Positions 1-8,639 are shown, counted from the first letter of the stretch. The stretch is DNA of 64,000 nucleotides from Pseudomonas gingeri (GCF_013386115.1 NZ_JACAOR010000014.1:457621-521620); one strand, 5' to 3'. Notes: a model not told the origin generated them from the letters alone. Program-made: numbers and translations.

Positions 1-139
1 GGCGTTCGAGCAGACGGTCAGAACCGCCTTCAGCGACGGCCTGCTGAGCGTGGGCGGCCAGGGGTTGAGCCGAAGTTGCGGCGAAAGCGTTGACTGCCAG
101 TACCGAGAAGGCGAGACCGAGAAAGAGTTGGCGTTTCAT
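1..139 (-). CDS. Secreted protein of unknown function (5' part only)
   Basis: The first 46 codons of a minus-strand gene are visible; the rest lies beyond the left edge. The protein starts with a clear Sec signal peptide: MKRQ, a hydrophobic run (LFLGLAFSVLAV), and an AFA cleavage motif near residue 20. The mature start is Ala/Gln-rich. The codon use is normal for the region. I do not recognise the family from this fragment. It is probably periplasmic or secreted. The gene reads away from the Nudix/NrtR operon, and about 160 bp of non-coding sequence separate them. Confidence 0.65.
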   Translation of the reverse strand, partial: MKRQLFLGLAFSVLAVNAFAATSAQPLAAHAQQAVAEGGSDRLLER

Positions 140-302
140 GGTGGTGTGCTCCGGGTGTTATGCGTTGGGTATGGAGCAAAGGTTACGCCGCTGGATTTTT
201 AAGAGAACTTCATTGGGTCGATGGTGACCATCGACGGCAATGATGGAGGCACCGGCATGGCAGGCATGCCGGGCGGGAAGGGAATGGGCCGGGCGCGAGG
301 GC

Positions 303-818
303 CTACAGGGGGGAAGTCTCCCCGTGGGCGATCAGCATCATGGTCGCCGACAGGGTATGGCCATCGGTGATCCGGCCGGCGGCGATCATCGCCTTGAGTT
401 CCGCCAGGGTGGCGAACAGCACCTTGTCGACCTCGCCATCGGTGCTTTCCACGGCTTCGCCGTCAATGTCCACCCGGCATACGGCGACCGCGCTGGCGAT
501 CAGCGAGGTATTGCTGTGCAGCAGGCCCAGGTCCGTGACTTTCAGTGCGGGCCAGCCGGTCTCCTCCAGCAACTCGCGGGCGGCGGCATCGCTGGCGGTC
601 TCGCCGTGGTCGATGGCACCCCGGGGGAACTCGATGGATTGCGCGCCGATGGCCCGGCGTTGCAGGACCGCCAGCATCAGGCGTCCGTCCGGCAGGACGG
701 GTATCGCGACCACGCCGTTGACGGCCTGGGGTTCCTTGACGATGAAATAACCACGCTGCCTGACCACATCGAAGTAAGGGGTGTGCAGCAGGCATTCGGA
801 TTCGGTATCGGGCTTCAT
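303..818 (-). CDS. Nudix hydrolase (ADP-ribose pyrophosphatase-like)
   Basis: 171 aa. A full Nudix box is present from about residue 67: G-x5-E-x7-REL-x-EETGW, with all metal-binding Glu residues kept. Family members hydrolyse nucleoside diphosphates linked to another moiety. The N-terminal layout (YFDVVRQRGYFIV then PVLPDGRLMLAVLQRR) is that of ADP-ribose or NDP-sugar pyrophosphatases. The gene starts 8 bp after nrtR, with a GGAG about 11 nt before the ATG, so it is the last gene of the nadD-nrtR-nudix unit. ADP-ribose is both the likely NrtR effector and a product of NAD breakdown. An ADP-ribose hydrolase here would fit the locus; that substrate is inferred from context. Confidence 0.88.
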   Translation of the reverse strand: MKPDTESECLLHTPYFDVVRQRGYFIVKEPQAVNGVVAIPVLPDGRLMLAVLQRRAIGAQSIEFPRGAIDHGETASDAAARELLEETGWPALKVTDLGLLHSNTSLIASAVAVCRVDIDGEAVESTDGEVDKVLFATLAELKAMIAAGRITDGHTLSATMMLIAHGETSPL

Positions 819-826
819 GCGGGGCG

Positions 827-1543
827 TTACTCCAGAAAACAGCGGTCGAACAGATAGAGCGCGTCGGGTTTCAGGTTTTCCAGGGTGGCTTGCGGACGGC
901 CGCCGTCTCCCTGCTTCTTGCGCCCGGTTTCGCGCAGATGACCGGCTTCGCTCATCTTCAGCAGGCGTTGCCGGGTACTGGTCTTGAGCACCGGCCGCGC
1001 CAGCACCCGGGAAAAGATCGCGGTAGCCTCCGGGGCACTGAACTCGGGACCGAGAAACATCAGCGGCAGGCTGCTGTACAGCGACTTGGACAGCAGTCGT
1101 TCCTGTGTCGCCGCCACCAGCGCATTGTGATCGAAGGGCAGGCGCACCGAGCCGTTGGCGACGCTGTCGAGGGCGAACCAGGCCTGATGTTCGTTGAGGC
1201 CCGGCGGTTGCGCGACGATGGCCAGGTAGAAGGTCGAGGATGACCAGCAGCGTGGATCGCGAAAGGCATCGCCGACGGTACCGACCTGTTCGATCCAGGC
1301 CAGCGTTAGGTTGACCTTGTCGCTGGCCCGCAGGCGTTCCACCGCGTCATCCAGGGTCAGGTCGGGCACCGCGCCGTTGACCACCAGGCCGGGCAGGGCC
1401 CAGTGACCCTGGAAGGGCTCGGCCTCGCGTTTGTGCAGGAGGATCTGCAGGCTCTGGGAATCGCGACAGTAGAAGAGCACACACAGGTCGACGGTGTGCA
1501 GGTAATCGCTTTTCTTCGGCGCGCTGGGTGTACGGTCCGGCAT
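827..1543 (-). CDS. nrtR: NrtR-type repressor of NAD biosynthesis (Nudix-like sensor plus winged helix)
   Basis: 238 aa. The N-terminal half is a Nudix fold (LCVLFYCRDSQSLQILLHKR, then GHWALPGL), but the box is degenerate: the stretch after GLVVNG lacks the REUxEE catalytic core. This is usual for NrtR, which senses ADP-ribose rather than cleaving it. The C-terminal 80 residues form the winged helix, ending in the usual LYLFDRCF. The ATG at 1543 is chosen because an AGGA lies 6 nt upstream and the codon follows the nadD stop by one base; an upstream ATG at 1564 would overlap nadD. The gene order nudix-nrtR-nadD divergent from pncA-pncB-nadE matches the P. aeruginosa NAD locus as I recall it. 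The expected targets are the two boxes at 2111-2131 and 2210-2230. Confidence 0.9.
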   Translation of the reverse strand: MPDRTPSAPKKSDYLHTVDLCVLFYCRDSQSLQILLHKREAEPFQGHWALPGLVVNGAVPDLTLDDAVERLRASDKVNLTLAWIEQVGTVGDAFRDPRCWSSSTFYLAIVAQPPGLNEHQAWFALDSVANGSVRLPFDHNALVAATQERLLSKSLYSSLPLMFLGPEFSAPEATAIFSRVLARPVLKTSTRQRLLKMSEAGHLRETGRKKQGDGGRPQATLENLKPDALYLFDRCFLE

Positions 1544-1544
1544 A

Positions 1545-2090
1545 TCAAGTCCTGTGTGCGGCATAGAGCCCGTAGTCTACCGGATCCATCCCCGGTGCCA
1601 TCCAGTGGGCGGGCACTGTTTCACCCAGGGCCAGGCGTTCACGCAGCAAGGTGCTGCGCACTCCGGCCTGTTCCTCCACGCAGAGCACCGAAAAACGGTC
1701 GAGCAATTGCGCGCCCAGATGGAAGTCCGGCAGTTGCGCGGCGACGTCGTAGCCGACCACCAGGGCGATCCGGTGCGTCGGCAGCCCGGTCATTTGCGCC
1801 AGGGCGCAGAGCAGTTCGTAGCTGTAGATCGGCGCCTCGGTGTGTCGAGCCAGTTGTTCCTCGATCCGGCACACCGAAATCGCCGACGAGCAGTGCGGAC
1901 GGACCTGGTCGACGATCCCCCGCAGCCAGCCCAGGCGCCGTTCGTAGTCGGCCATGCGCTTGCCGTGGGGATGCCTGAAGGAGGGCACCACCCATACCGA
2001 GCGGGCATGGCGGGATGCTTCGATCATCACCTGGGCATGACCGGCGTGGGGAGGATTGAAGGCGCCGCCGTAGATTGCGAGTTCGTACAT
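1545..2090 (-). CDS. nadD2: Nicotinate/nicotinamide mononucleotide adenylyltransferase (second NadD)
   Basis: 181 aa. A nucleotidyltransferase of the HxGH superfamily that adenylates NaMN or NMN to form the dinucleotide. The nucleotide-binding motif GGAFNPPHAGH is at residues 8-18, and an RSTLLR version of the C-terminal SxTxxR motif is near residue 145. The protein is shorter than the housekeeping NadD (about 210-220 aa) and lies in the salvage locus. It is therefore the second, NrtR-controlled copy, comparable to NadD2 of P. aeruginosa. An AAGGAG stands 7-8 nt before the ATG. Co-transcribed with nrtR. Confidence 0.88.
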   Translation of the reverse strand: MYELAIYGGAFNPPHAGHAQVMIEASRHARSVWVVPSFRHPHGKRMADYERRLGWLRGIVDQVRPHCSSAISVCRIEEQLARHTEAPIYSYELLCALAQMTGLPTHRIALVVGYDVAAQLPDFHLGAQLLDRFSVLCVEEQAGVRSTLLRERLALGETVPAHWMAPGMDPVDYGLYAAHRT

Positions 2091-2110
2091 GATGGGTCTC
2101 CTTTGTTTTT

Positions 2111-2131
2111 AAAGTACTCGTCATGTACTCG
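2111..2131 (-). promoter_or_regulatory. NrtR box 1 within the nadD2-nrtR promoter
   Basis: GTAC-N7-GTAC within AAAGTACTCGTCATGTACTC. On the minus strand a promoter TTGCAA (2139-2134), 17-bp spacer, TACTTT (2116-2111) can be read; the box fills the spacer and the -10, where bound NrtR would block polymerase. It shares the GTAC-N7-GTAC spacing with box 2. The motif is the known Pseudomonas NrtR site type; the exact promoter elements are my reading. Confidence 0.75.
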
Positions 2132-2209
2132 TGTTGCAAGGGGCGTTCTTTCGAATTGATTGCTTACTGGTAGAGATCGAAAAGAATTTTCGCTACGTCG
2201 CTTGATTTG

Positions 2210-2230
2210 AAAGTACATGACATGTACCTT
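2210..2230 (+). promoter_or_regulatory. NrtR box 2 within the pncA-pncB-nadE promoter
   Basis: AAAGTACATGACATGTACCT holds a near-perfect palindrome, GTACATG-A-CATGTAC. A promoter TTGATT (2202-2207), 17-bp spacer, TACCTT (2225-2230) can be read on the plus strand, so this box covers spacer and -10 exactly as box 1 does on the other strand. It lies 28 bp before the pncA start. Confidence 0.78.
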
Positions 2231-2257
2231 TGTTTCATCGCAAAGGGAGAACCCACC

Positions 2258-2911
2258 ATGAACGCTCAAGTGATCAAGACCGCCACCTTCGATGTCGATG
2301 CCCAGAAGGGCTTCACGCCGCTCTGCCCGGATGAACTGCCGGTGGTTGGCGGCCACCTGATCGGTGCGGAGCTGAACTTCATGGCCTCGCTGGCCGACGT
2401 CCGTGTCGGCAGCAAGGACGCCCACAGTCCCCAGGCGCCCTGGGTGGTCGACTCCCACGCACAGATGCTCAAGCCCACCGGCCTTGCGCACGCCGACCTG
2501 ACCTGGGTCAGCCACTGCGTTCCCGGCACCCCGGGCTTCACGCTGCTCGATGAGCTGCCCGAGCCCCAGGACTACGACTATTTCGTCTGGAAGGGCGTGG
2601 AGCCTGCGCTGCACCCCTATGGCGCGTGCTTTCATGACCTGCAGCACAAGCTGTCCACGGGGGTGATCGAGTACCTCGATGCCCGGCAGGTCCGCCAGGT
2701 GATCGTCGGCGGGCTGGCGCTGGACTTCTGCGTCAAGACCACGGCGCTGCAACTAGCGGGGGCGGGGTTCAAGGTCATCGTCTACCTGCCGGCCTGTCGT
2801 GCCCTCAGTGCCGACGGTGCACAGCAGGCGGTCCACGACCTGCAGCAGGCACGTATCGAGGTCGTCAACAGTCGCGAACAACTGGCCCATGCGGCCGGCC
2901 ACAAGGAGTAA
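2258..2911 (+). CDS. pncA: Nicotinamidase
   Basis: 217 aa cysteine hydrolase that deamidates nicotinamide to nicotinate and ammonia, the first step of nicotinamide salvage. The catalytic triad can be placed at Asp14 (DVDAQKGF), Lys112 (VWKGVEP) and Cys158 (LDFCVKTTA). Metal ligands are Asp54, His56 and His67, and HCVPGT at 86-91 is the usual substrate-pocket motif. The ATG at 2258 follows GGGAG by 8 nt; an in-frame extension upstream would run through the NrtR box. First gene of pncA-pncB-nadE, with only 3 bp before pncB. Called pncA here; the P. aeruginosa counterpart has been written pcnA. Confidence 0.92.
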   Translation: MNAQVIKTATFDVDAQKGFTPLCPDELPVVGGHLIGAELNFMASLADVRVGSKDAHSPQAPWVVDSHAQMLKPTGLAHADLTWVSHCVPGTPGFTLLDELPEPQDYDYFVWKGVEPALHPYGACFHDLQHKLSTGVIEYLDARQVRQVIVGGLALDFCVKTTALQLAGAGFKVIVYLPACRALSADGAQQAVHDLQQARIEVVNSREQLAHAAGHKE

Positions 2912-2914
2912 GTC

Positions 2915-4144
2915 ATGGAAAGTGCATTCAACCGCGAAGGCGGCATCATCCAGGGACTGCTGGACACCGACTACTACACCTTCACCATGATGCAGGGAGT
3001 GCTGCACCAGCACCCCAACGTCGAGGTGGAGTATCAGTTCATCGTGCGCTCCCGGGAAAAACTCGGCCACCTGATTCCCGAACTGCGCAACGAACTGGAG
3101 AAACTCGCCGGCCTGCAGATGCGCGAAGGCGAGCTGCGTTTCCTGTTCAACCGGCGCTTTCGCGAATACCTGACGGCAGACTTCGAGCAGTTCCTCGGCC
3201 TGTTCCGCTTCAACCTGCGCTACATCCACGTCAGTGAAGTCGATGGCCAGTTGAGCATCCGTGTCCGTGGCCCGATGTTGCACTGCATCATGTTCGAACA
3301 GCCGGTGCTGGCCCTGGTCAGCGAATTGCGCAATCGCGACAGATACCCGGACGTGGCGTTGGAAGATGTCAGCCGCAAGCTCTACCAGAAGTTCGAGTGG
3401 CTGGAGAAAAACCTCAGCCGCGAGGAACTGGCCGACCTGCGGGTCTCGGACTTCTCGACCCGTCGCCGGCTGTCCTTCCGTGCCCAGCGTGAGGTGGTGG
3501 ATATCATGCGGCGCGATTTCCCCGGTGTGTTCGTCGGCACCAGCAATGCGCACCTGGCCTATGAATTCGACCTTCCGCTGATCGGCACCATGGCCCACCA
3601 ATGGCTGATGGTGCACCAGCAACTGGGGCGCCTGCGGGAAAGCCAGAATGCGGCGCTGGAGAACTGGGTACGCGAATACCGCGGGCGTCTCGGCATCGCC
3701 CTGACCGACTGCATCAGCACCGATTTCTTCCTCAAGGATTTCGACCTGTATTTCGCCAAGCTCTATGACGGCCTGCGCCAGGACTCGGGCGATCCGATTG
3801 TCTGGGCCGACAAGGTATTGGCGCGTTATGCACAGTTGGGGATCGATCCGATGACCAAGGACCTGATGTTTTCCGATGGCCTGAACTTCGAGAAATGCCT
3901 GCCGATCCTGCGCCATATCCGCGGCAAGGCCCGCTTCGGTTTCGGCATGGGCACCAGCCTGGCCTGCGATGTCGATGGGGTCGAACCCTTGAGCATCGTG
4001 ATGAAACTGGTGCGGGTCCACGGCGAACCGGTGGTGAAGTTTTCCGATGACCCGGTGAAGAACGTCTGTGAAGACCCGTCGTTCCTGCGTTACGCGGCGC
4101 AGGTATTCAACGTGACTGAAATCAACCAGCAACTGGAGGTGTGA
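2915..4144 (+). CDS. pncB: Nicotinate phosphoribosyltransferase
   Basis: 409 aa, the normal length. Converts nicotinate, PRPP and ATP to nicotinate mononucleotide. Family features are the N-terminal LLDTDYYTFTMMQGVL, the central GTSNAHLAYEF segment with the conserved His region (TMAHQWLM), and the C-terminal phosphate-binding stretch ending FGMGTSL. The Shine-Dalgarno AGGAG lies inside the 3' end of pncA, and the downstream nadE starts one base after this stop, so translation of the three genes is tightly coupled. Product of PncA is its substrate; its own product feeds NadD2. Confidence 0.94.
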   Translation: MESAFNREGGIIQGLLDTDYYTFTMMQGVLHQHPNVEVEYQFIVRSREKLGHLIPELRNELEKLAGLQMREGELRFLFNRRFREYLTADFEQFLGLFRFNLRYIHVSEVDGQLSIRVRGPMLHCIMFEQPVLALVSELRNRDRYPDVALEDVSRKLYQKFEWLEKNLSREELADLRVSDFSTRRRLSFRAQREVVDIMRRDFPGVFVGTSNAHLAYEFDLPLIGTMAHQWLMVHQQLGRLRESQNAALENWVREYRGRLGIALTDCISTDFFLKDFDLYFAKLYDGLRQDSGDPIVWADKVLARYAQLGIDPMTKDLMFSDGLNFEKCLPILRHIRGKARFGFGMGTSLACDVDGVEPLSIVMKLVRVHGEPVVKFSDDPVKNVCEDPSFLRYAAQVFNVTEINQQLEV

Positions 4145-4145
4145 G

Positions 4146-4976
4146 ATGGGGACCACGAATCAGGATCGTATTGCCATGGCGCTGGGGGTGAACCGGCAAT
4201 TGGCGCCAGGCGACGAAGCCGTCGAACTGAGCCGTCGTATCGATTTTATCAAGGCCACGTTGAAGCAGTCCGGTTGCCAGGCACTGGTGCTGGGGATCAG
4301 CGGTGGCGTCGACTCGCTGACGGCCGGGCGGCTGTGCCAGCTGGCGGTCGAGCAGTTGCGCGAGGAGGGCGGAAAGGCGCGCTTTATCGCGATGCGCCTG
4401 CCGTACCGGACCCAGGCGGATGAGGGCGATGCCCAGGCGTCCCTGGCGTTTATCCGCCCCGACCAGACCAGTGCCGCGAATATCTCGGCCTGCGTGGAAG
4501 GCCTGATGGGCAGCCTTGACGTCGAGGGCCTGCAAGCAACGCCGGCGCAGGTGGATTTCGTCAAGGGCAACGTCAAGGCCAGGGCACGGATGATGACCCA
4601 GTATGCGCTCGCCAACTTCGTCAACGGGCTGGTGGTGGGCACCGATCACGCCGCCGAGGCTCTGATGGGCTTCTTCACCAAGTTCGGCGACGGTGCCTGC
4701 GACCTGGCACCCTTGTCCGGCCTGACCAAGGGCCAGGTACGGCGCCTGGCTTCGGCCCTGGGGGCACCGGAGCAACTGGTGTACAAGGCACCGACCGCCG
4801 ATCTGGAGGAACTGGCGCCCGGCAAGCCGGACGAAGTCGCCTATGGCTGTACCTATGCCGAGATCGACGCCTACCTGCTGGGGCAACCGGTGTCGGCGCA
4901 GGCCAGCGCGATCATCGAGGCGGCCTACGCCCGCACGGCGCACAAGCGGGCCCTGCCGTATTCACCGGTTGCCTGA
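4146..4976 (+). CDS. nadE: NH3-dependent NAD synthetase
   Basis: 276 aa, the length of the ammonia-dependent class without an amidotransferase domain. It amidates nicotinate adenine dinucleotide to NAD. The PP-loop SGGVDS is at residues 52-57, followed by the FTKFGDG and AGAD-like family segments (GTDHAAEALMGFFTKFGDG region, 161-180) and PTADLEEL near the C-terminus. It is the last gene of the salvage operon; the lipase gene converges on it with only 5 bp between stops. I see no convincing terminator there. Confidence 0.94.
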   Translation: MGTTNQDRIAMALGVNRQLAPGDEAVELSRRIDFIKATLKQSGCQALVLGISGGVDSLTAGRLCQLAVEQLREEGGKARFIAMRLPYRTQADEGDAQASLAFIRPDQTSAANISACVEGLMGSLDVEGLQATPAQVDFVKGNVKARARMMTQYALANFVNGLVVGTDHAAEALMGFFTKFGDGACDLAPLSGLTKGQVRRLASALGAPEQLVYKAPTADLEELAPGKPDEVAYGCTYAEIDAYLLGQPVSAQASAIIEAAYARTAHKRALPYSPVA

Positions 4977-4981
4977 TCGGT

Positions 4982-6214
4982 TCAAGGCCGCGATACCGGG
5001 GAGGGGCAATTGCCGGCGATCCATTCGCCGGCAAAGGCTTTGGCCACGAACCGGGTCGAGTCGGGCAGCGAGCCGTTGACGGTCGCCGAATGGTCGAGTT
5101 GCGGATACAGGTGCCATTCGATGCGGTCACCGGCGGCGCAGGCGTCCCTGACCAGCGCCTTCTGATCCGGTACGAAGACATCGCGGTCCTGGCCGCCGGT
5201 GCCGATAAAGACCGGGATGTCCGACTTCAGCGTCGGATAGGCCGCTGCCCGGGTCACCGCCGCGAAAGCCGCCCTTGGCGAACGCTTGAAGCTGTTGTCG
5301 AAGGTGAGCTGGTTCGCCATGACTTGCTGCTCGATCTCGTGCAGGCATCCGCGCTGGCTCAGTTCGTAGGTCGGGATCGCCTGTTCGCTCAGGTAGTCGC
5401 TCGGCACAAACGACGGGTCGAGCAATCTCGCCGTGTCGAGTCGCAACAGGTTGTAGGCGAAGGTCGGTACCACCGAGCCGTGGGCGTTGCTCCGCTCGCG
5501 GTCGGCGGCACGCTGGTGCACGGCGGCGTAGGGTGTGCCGGTTGCCACGACGCCGACGATATCGAGGTCCGGGGCATAGGTACTGGCGTAGACCGCCGTG
5601 GCGAATGCCGCGCGACCGCCCTGGGACTGGCCGAACACGACGACCCGGGTCGACAGTTGGAAGTCGCCGTGGGCCACGGCGCGGATACTGTCGAGGGTGT
5701 TGTAGGCCAGCGGGCGGGTCAGTCCGTAGGGATGCGGGCCGGGAGTTCCGAGGCCCTGGTAGTCGGTGGCGACGATCGCATAGCCCTGCGCCAGCCAGTG
5801 ATCGAGATAGTGCCTGTCGCGCTCGCTGCGCCGGGTCAGCGACGGTGCGCAGACGTCAGCGCTGCCGACGGTGCCATGGGCCCAGGCCATCAGTGGCCAG
5901 CCACCCTTGGGCGGCGTGCCCCTGGGGATGAACAGCGCACCGGAGACAACGTTCGGCAGCGGCTTGCCGACGCCGTCGGTCGAGGTGTAGAGGATACGGA
6001 TATTCTGGCCGGCTGCGGCCAGGCCCTGTTGCGGCGTCAGTGTCTCCGTGCGCAGCAACTGGCCGGGCTTGCCGGGCAGCTTGTCGGTCCACAGGTAAAA
6101 CGCCGGAATGCCGGCGTCCGCCGCGACCGGCAGCGGTTCGGCCTGCACGGCGCGCAGGCCCATGCCGGCCATCACGCACAGCATGCCGAGCCATGGGTAT
6201 CGGGTCCTGCTCAT
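4982..6214 (-). CDS. Secreted lipase/esterase, alpha/beta hydrolase
   Basis: 410 aa. An N-terminal signal peptide ends at about residue 25 (VQA/EP). The mature part is an alpha/beta hydrolase with nucleophile elbow GQSQGG (Ser197), an oxyanion motif WAHGTVG at 111-117, and a likely catalytic His in QLDHSAT near the C-terminus. The segment DYQGLGTPGPHPY is typical of the secretory lipase family found in fungi and actinobacteria and in some pseudomonads. Expected role: extracellular or periplasmic hydrolysis of acyl esters. It lies alone between the NAD locus and nudK; no foldase or dedicated secretion gene is adjacent. Substrate unknown. Confidence 0.82.
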   Translation of the reverse strand: MSRTRYPWLGMLCVMAGMGLRAVQAEPLPVAADAGIPAFYLWTDKLPGKPGQLLRTETLTPQQGLAAAGQNIRILYTSTDGVGKPLPNVVSGALFIPRGTPPKGGWPLMAWAHGTVGSADVCAPSLTRRSERDRHYLDHWLAQGYAIVATDYQGLGTPGPHPYGLTRPLAYNTLDSIRAVAHGDFQLSTRVVVFGQSQGGRAAFATAVYASTYAPDLDIVGVVATGTPYAAVHQRAADRERSNAHGSVVPTFAYNLLRLDTARLLDPSFVPSDYLSEQAIPTYELSQRGCLHEIEQQVMANQLTFDNSFKRSPRAAFAAVTRAAAYPTLKSDIPVFIGTGGQDRDVFVPDQKALVRDACAAGDRIEWHLYPQLDHSATVNGSLPDSTRFVAKAFAGEWIAGNCPSPVSRP

Positions 6215-6241
6215 GGGCGTTGTCCTTGCGGCGCGTGGCGT

Positions 6242-6838
6242 TCAGCGTGGCGATTCGAGGGTCTTGTTCAAGGCCACGTACTGCAACAGCATGATGGTCT
6301 TGGCGTCGACGATCTCGCCGTCGCGGACGGCCTGCAGCGCGTCGTCCAGGGACAGCTCCAGGACCTCCAGGTCCTCGCCCTCGGCCTCCAGGCCGCCACC
6401 GTGGCCGACCTTGCTGTCGCCATCGTATTCGCCGAGGAAGAAATGCAGTTTCTCGGTGACCGAGCCGGGACTCATGAAGGCTTCGAAGATCTTTTGCACG
6501 TTCTGCACGCGGTAGCCGGTTTCCTCCTCGGCTTCGGCGCGGATGCGGTCTTCGGGCGAGGCGTTTTCCAGCAGGCCGGCGGCGGCTTCCACCAGCATGC
6601 CGTCGTGGCCGTTGACGAATACCGGGAAACGGAATTGCCGGGTCAGCACCACGGTCTGTTTTTCCCGGTTGAACAGCAGGATGGTCGCGCCATTGCCGCG
6701 GTCGTAGGTCTCGCGGCTCTGGCGCTGCCAGGTGCCGTCGCTGCGCAGGAAGTCGAAGGTGGTTTTCTTCAGCAGGTACCAGTCATCCGAGAGGACGGTG
6801 CTGTCGACGATGCGAACCCGGTCTTTCGTTGCAGTCAT
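6242..6838 (-). CDS. nudK: Nudix hydrolase NudK (GDP-mannose/NDP-sugar pyrophosphatase)
   Basis: 198 aa, close to E. coli NudK (191 aa). Family-specific features are the N-terminal VLSDDWYLLKKTTFDF, the RETYDRGNGATILL block at 42-55 and the AFMSPGSVTEKLHFF block at 120-134. The Nudix box is around residues 88-110 (GLLENASPEDR...EEETGYRV). The ATG at 6838 is chosen because the protein aligns with the family from its first residues; an upstream extension would run through the REP element at 6901-6954, which is not coding. It hydrolyses GDP-mannose in E. coli; the substrate here is inferred. Confidence 0.87.
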   Translation of the reverse strand: MTATKDRVRIVDSTVLSDDWYLLKKTTFDFLRSDGTWQRQSRETYDRGNGATILLFNREKQTVVLTRQFRFPVFVNGHDGMLVEAAAGLLENASPEDRIRAEAEEETGYRVQNVQKIFEAFMSPGSVTEKLHFFLGEYDGDSKVGHGGGLEAEGEDLEVLELSLDDALQAVRDGEIVDAKTIMLLQYVALNKTLESPR

Positions 6839-6900
6839 GATCCACGCCTTGTGGTGGGCAAAGCGCAGATCATACAAGGCGGATGGGGTTCTGTGGTGGC

Positions 6901-6954
6901 CTCTTCGCGGGCAAGCCCGCTCCCACAATGTGGCAGCGGGCTTGCCCGCGAAGA
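6901..6954. repeat. REP pair (inverted)
   Basis: Two copies of the core CTTCGCGGGCAAGCCCGCT face each other about 13 bp apart and can form one long hairpin. This is the classic fluorescens-group REP unit, here between convergently placed nudK upstream sequence and the 3' end of the MFS gene. Confidence 0.9.
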
Positions 6955-7052
6955 CGGCCGCAAGAGCGATGCAAGCCCCAAGGGGGTCTTCATCCTGGTC
7001 AGTGTGGGAGGGGCATTCCGACGGAGGGGCCCTCGAGATCACCAGGGATGTT

Positions 7053-8255
7053 TCAGGCCACCGCCAGCTGCCGCTTGCGTCGTTGCGCAACCATCAGGAA
7101 GCTCAGCAGTGCCAGCAGCGGCAGGGCACTGCCCACCGCCATGATCGCCAGCCAGCCGCCTTGCTCGTACAGCGTGCTGGCCAGGGCCGAACCGATGGCG
7201 CCGCCGATAAAGATACTGGTCATGTACAGGGCGTTGAGCCGACCGCGACTGGCGGCGTCGAGGGCATAGACGGAGCGTTGGCCGAGCACCATGTTCATCT
7301 GCACCGCGAAGTCCAGCAGCACGCCGGTCAGCGCCAGGCCGATCACGCTGTAGGCCGGGTGGATCAACGCCGGGACAAAGCTCAGCGTCGCCAGCAGCAT
7401 CGCCAGCCAGGAAGCCCGGTGGGTGTGCCCGGCATCCGCTAGGCGTCCGGCGATCGGTGCGGCGATCGCGCCCATCGCGCCCACCAGGGCAAACAGTGCG
7501 ATTTCCGATTGCGACAGGCCATGGACCCGCGATAGCTCCAGCGGCACGGCGGTCCAGAACAGGCTGAACGTGGCGAACATCAGCCCCTGGTACAACGCCC
7601 GCTGGCGCAGCACCGGCTGCCGGCGGAACAGGTGCCCCAACGACGCCAGCAACTGGCCGTAGGTCGCGCTGTGGCTGGGTTGGCGCTTGGGCATGGTGAC
7701 CAGGATCACCAGCATGATGAGCAGCATGAGCACGGCGGCGGCGATAAACACCGTGCGCCAGCCGAAGTGGTCGGCGATCACGCTGGACAGCGGTCGGGCC
7801 AGCAGGATACCCAGCAACAGGCCGCCCATGATTGCGCCGACCACCCGTCCGCGGGATTCCTCGGGGGCCAGGTGCGCGGCCAGGGGCACGAGGATCTGCA
7901 CCGACACCGAACTGAAACCGATCAGCAGCGACACCACCAGGAACACGCCGGGCTGTCGGGACAGTCCGGCCGCCACCAGGCTGATCACCGAGACCAGCAC
8001 GGTGCAGAGCATCAATTTGCGGTTCTCCAGCAGGTCACCCAGGGGCACCAGGAAAAACAGGCCCAGGGCATAGCCGATCTGGGTCAGGGAGACGATCAGG
8101 CTGGCGCTGTGGGCGGAGATGCCGAGGTCCGGGGCGATCAGGTCGATGATCGGCTGGGCGTAGTAGATGTTGGCGACGATGGCACCGCAGCAGAAGGCGA
8201 ACAGCATCACCAGGGCACGGGTCATCACGGGCGCGGCGTGGGAGTGGGTCGGCAT
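7053..8255 (-). CDS. MFS transporter, drug/sugar efflux type
   Basis: 400 aa with about 12 hydrophobic segments and a mid-protein basic loop after MPKRQPSHS (about residue 190-215). N-terminal motif: ANIYYAQPIIDLIAPDLGIS; motif A-like region: PLGDLLENRKLML. This pattern belongs to the YgaY/YtbD-like group of inner-membrane major facilitator proteins, usually annotated as arabinose or drug efflux permeases. The stop is followed by a REP pair and the start faces a 450-bp intergenic region. Single-gene unit with no local regulator; substrate cannot be deduced. Confidence 0.85.
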   Translation of the reverse strand: MPTHSHAAPVMTRALVMLFAFCCGAIVANIYYAQPIIDLIAPDLGISAHSASLIVSLTQIGYALGLFFLVPLGDLLENRKLMLCTVLVSVISLVAAGLSRQPGVFLVVSLLIGFSSVSVQILVPLAAHLAPEESRGRVVGAIMGGLLLGILLARPLSSVIADHFGWRTVFIAAAVLMLLIMLVILVTMPKRQPSHSATYGQLLASLGHLFRRQPVLRQRALYQGLMFATFSLFWTAVPLELSRVHGLSQSEIALFALVGAMGAIAAPIAGRLADAGHTHRASWLAMLLATLSFVPALIHPAYSVIGLALTGVLLDFAVQMNMVLGQRSVYALDAASRGRLNALYMTSIFIGGAIGSALASTLYEQGGWLAIMAVGSALPLLALLSFLMVAQRRKRQLAVA

Positions 8256-8385
8256 GGTTTCAAGGCTCTGGAACAGGTGAGGTGGGCGAGTCTAGAGATT
8301 GCCCGGCGGCGGTGTAAGGCCGTCACAGGCATAGTTGATATCAGCTCCGTTGATTATCCCGCATCCCTTTGGCGTTGGCCCGGCC

Positions 8386-8487
8386 GCCATCGCCGGCATG
8401 CCGGCTCCCACAAGGATCAGGGTTCCACCGCAGGCGTATCGTCGAACCCGGCCCCTGTGGGAGCCGGCCGGCTGGCTGGCGATAGCG
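8386..8487. repeat. REP pair
   Basis: GCCATCGCCGGCATGCCGGC followed by TCCCACAAGG, and an inverted partner starting CCTGTGGGAGCCGGCCGGC and ending TGGCGATAGC, about 45 bp apart. Second REP subtype (GGCTGGC...GCGAT end) compared with the element at 6901. Confidence 0.82.
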
Positions 8488-8639
8488 ATCTCAGCTTCAC
8501 CGCGCGACTCCGGGAGTTGTTCGAAGATGTAACAACTTGCCCGCAGCGCAGCCTCCAATCTTTTAAATCTCTTTTCCAATCAACAGCTTGCCCTCTTAAC
8601 CCGCACGTCTGTGGATTTTTCCGGGAGATTGCAGTCTTA

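Noticed and set aside
5090..7144. A 684-codon plus-strand frame across the lipase and nudK genes
   Set aside because: It is antisense to two genes with clear catalytic motifs, passes through a REP pair and has low-complexity Gly/Arg/Val composition typical of shadow frames.
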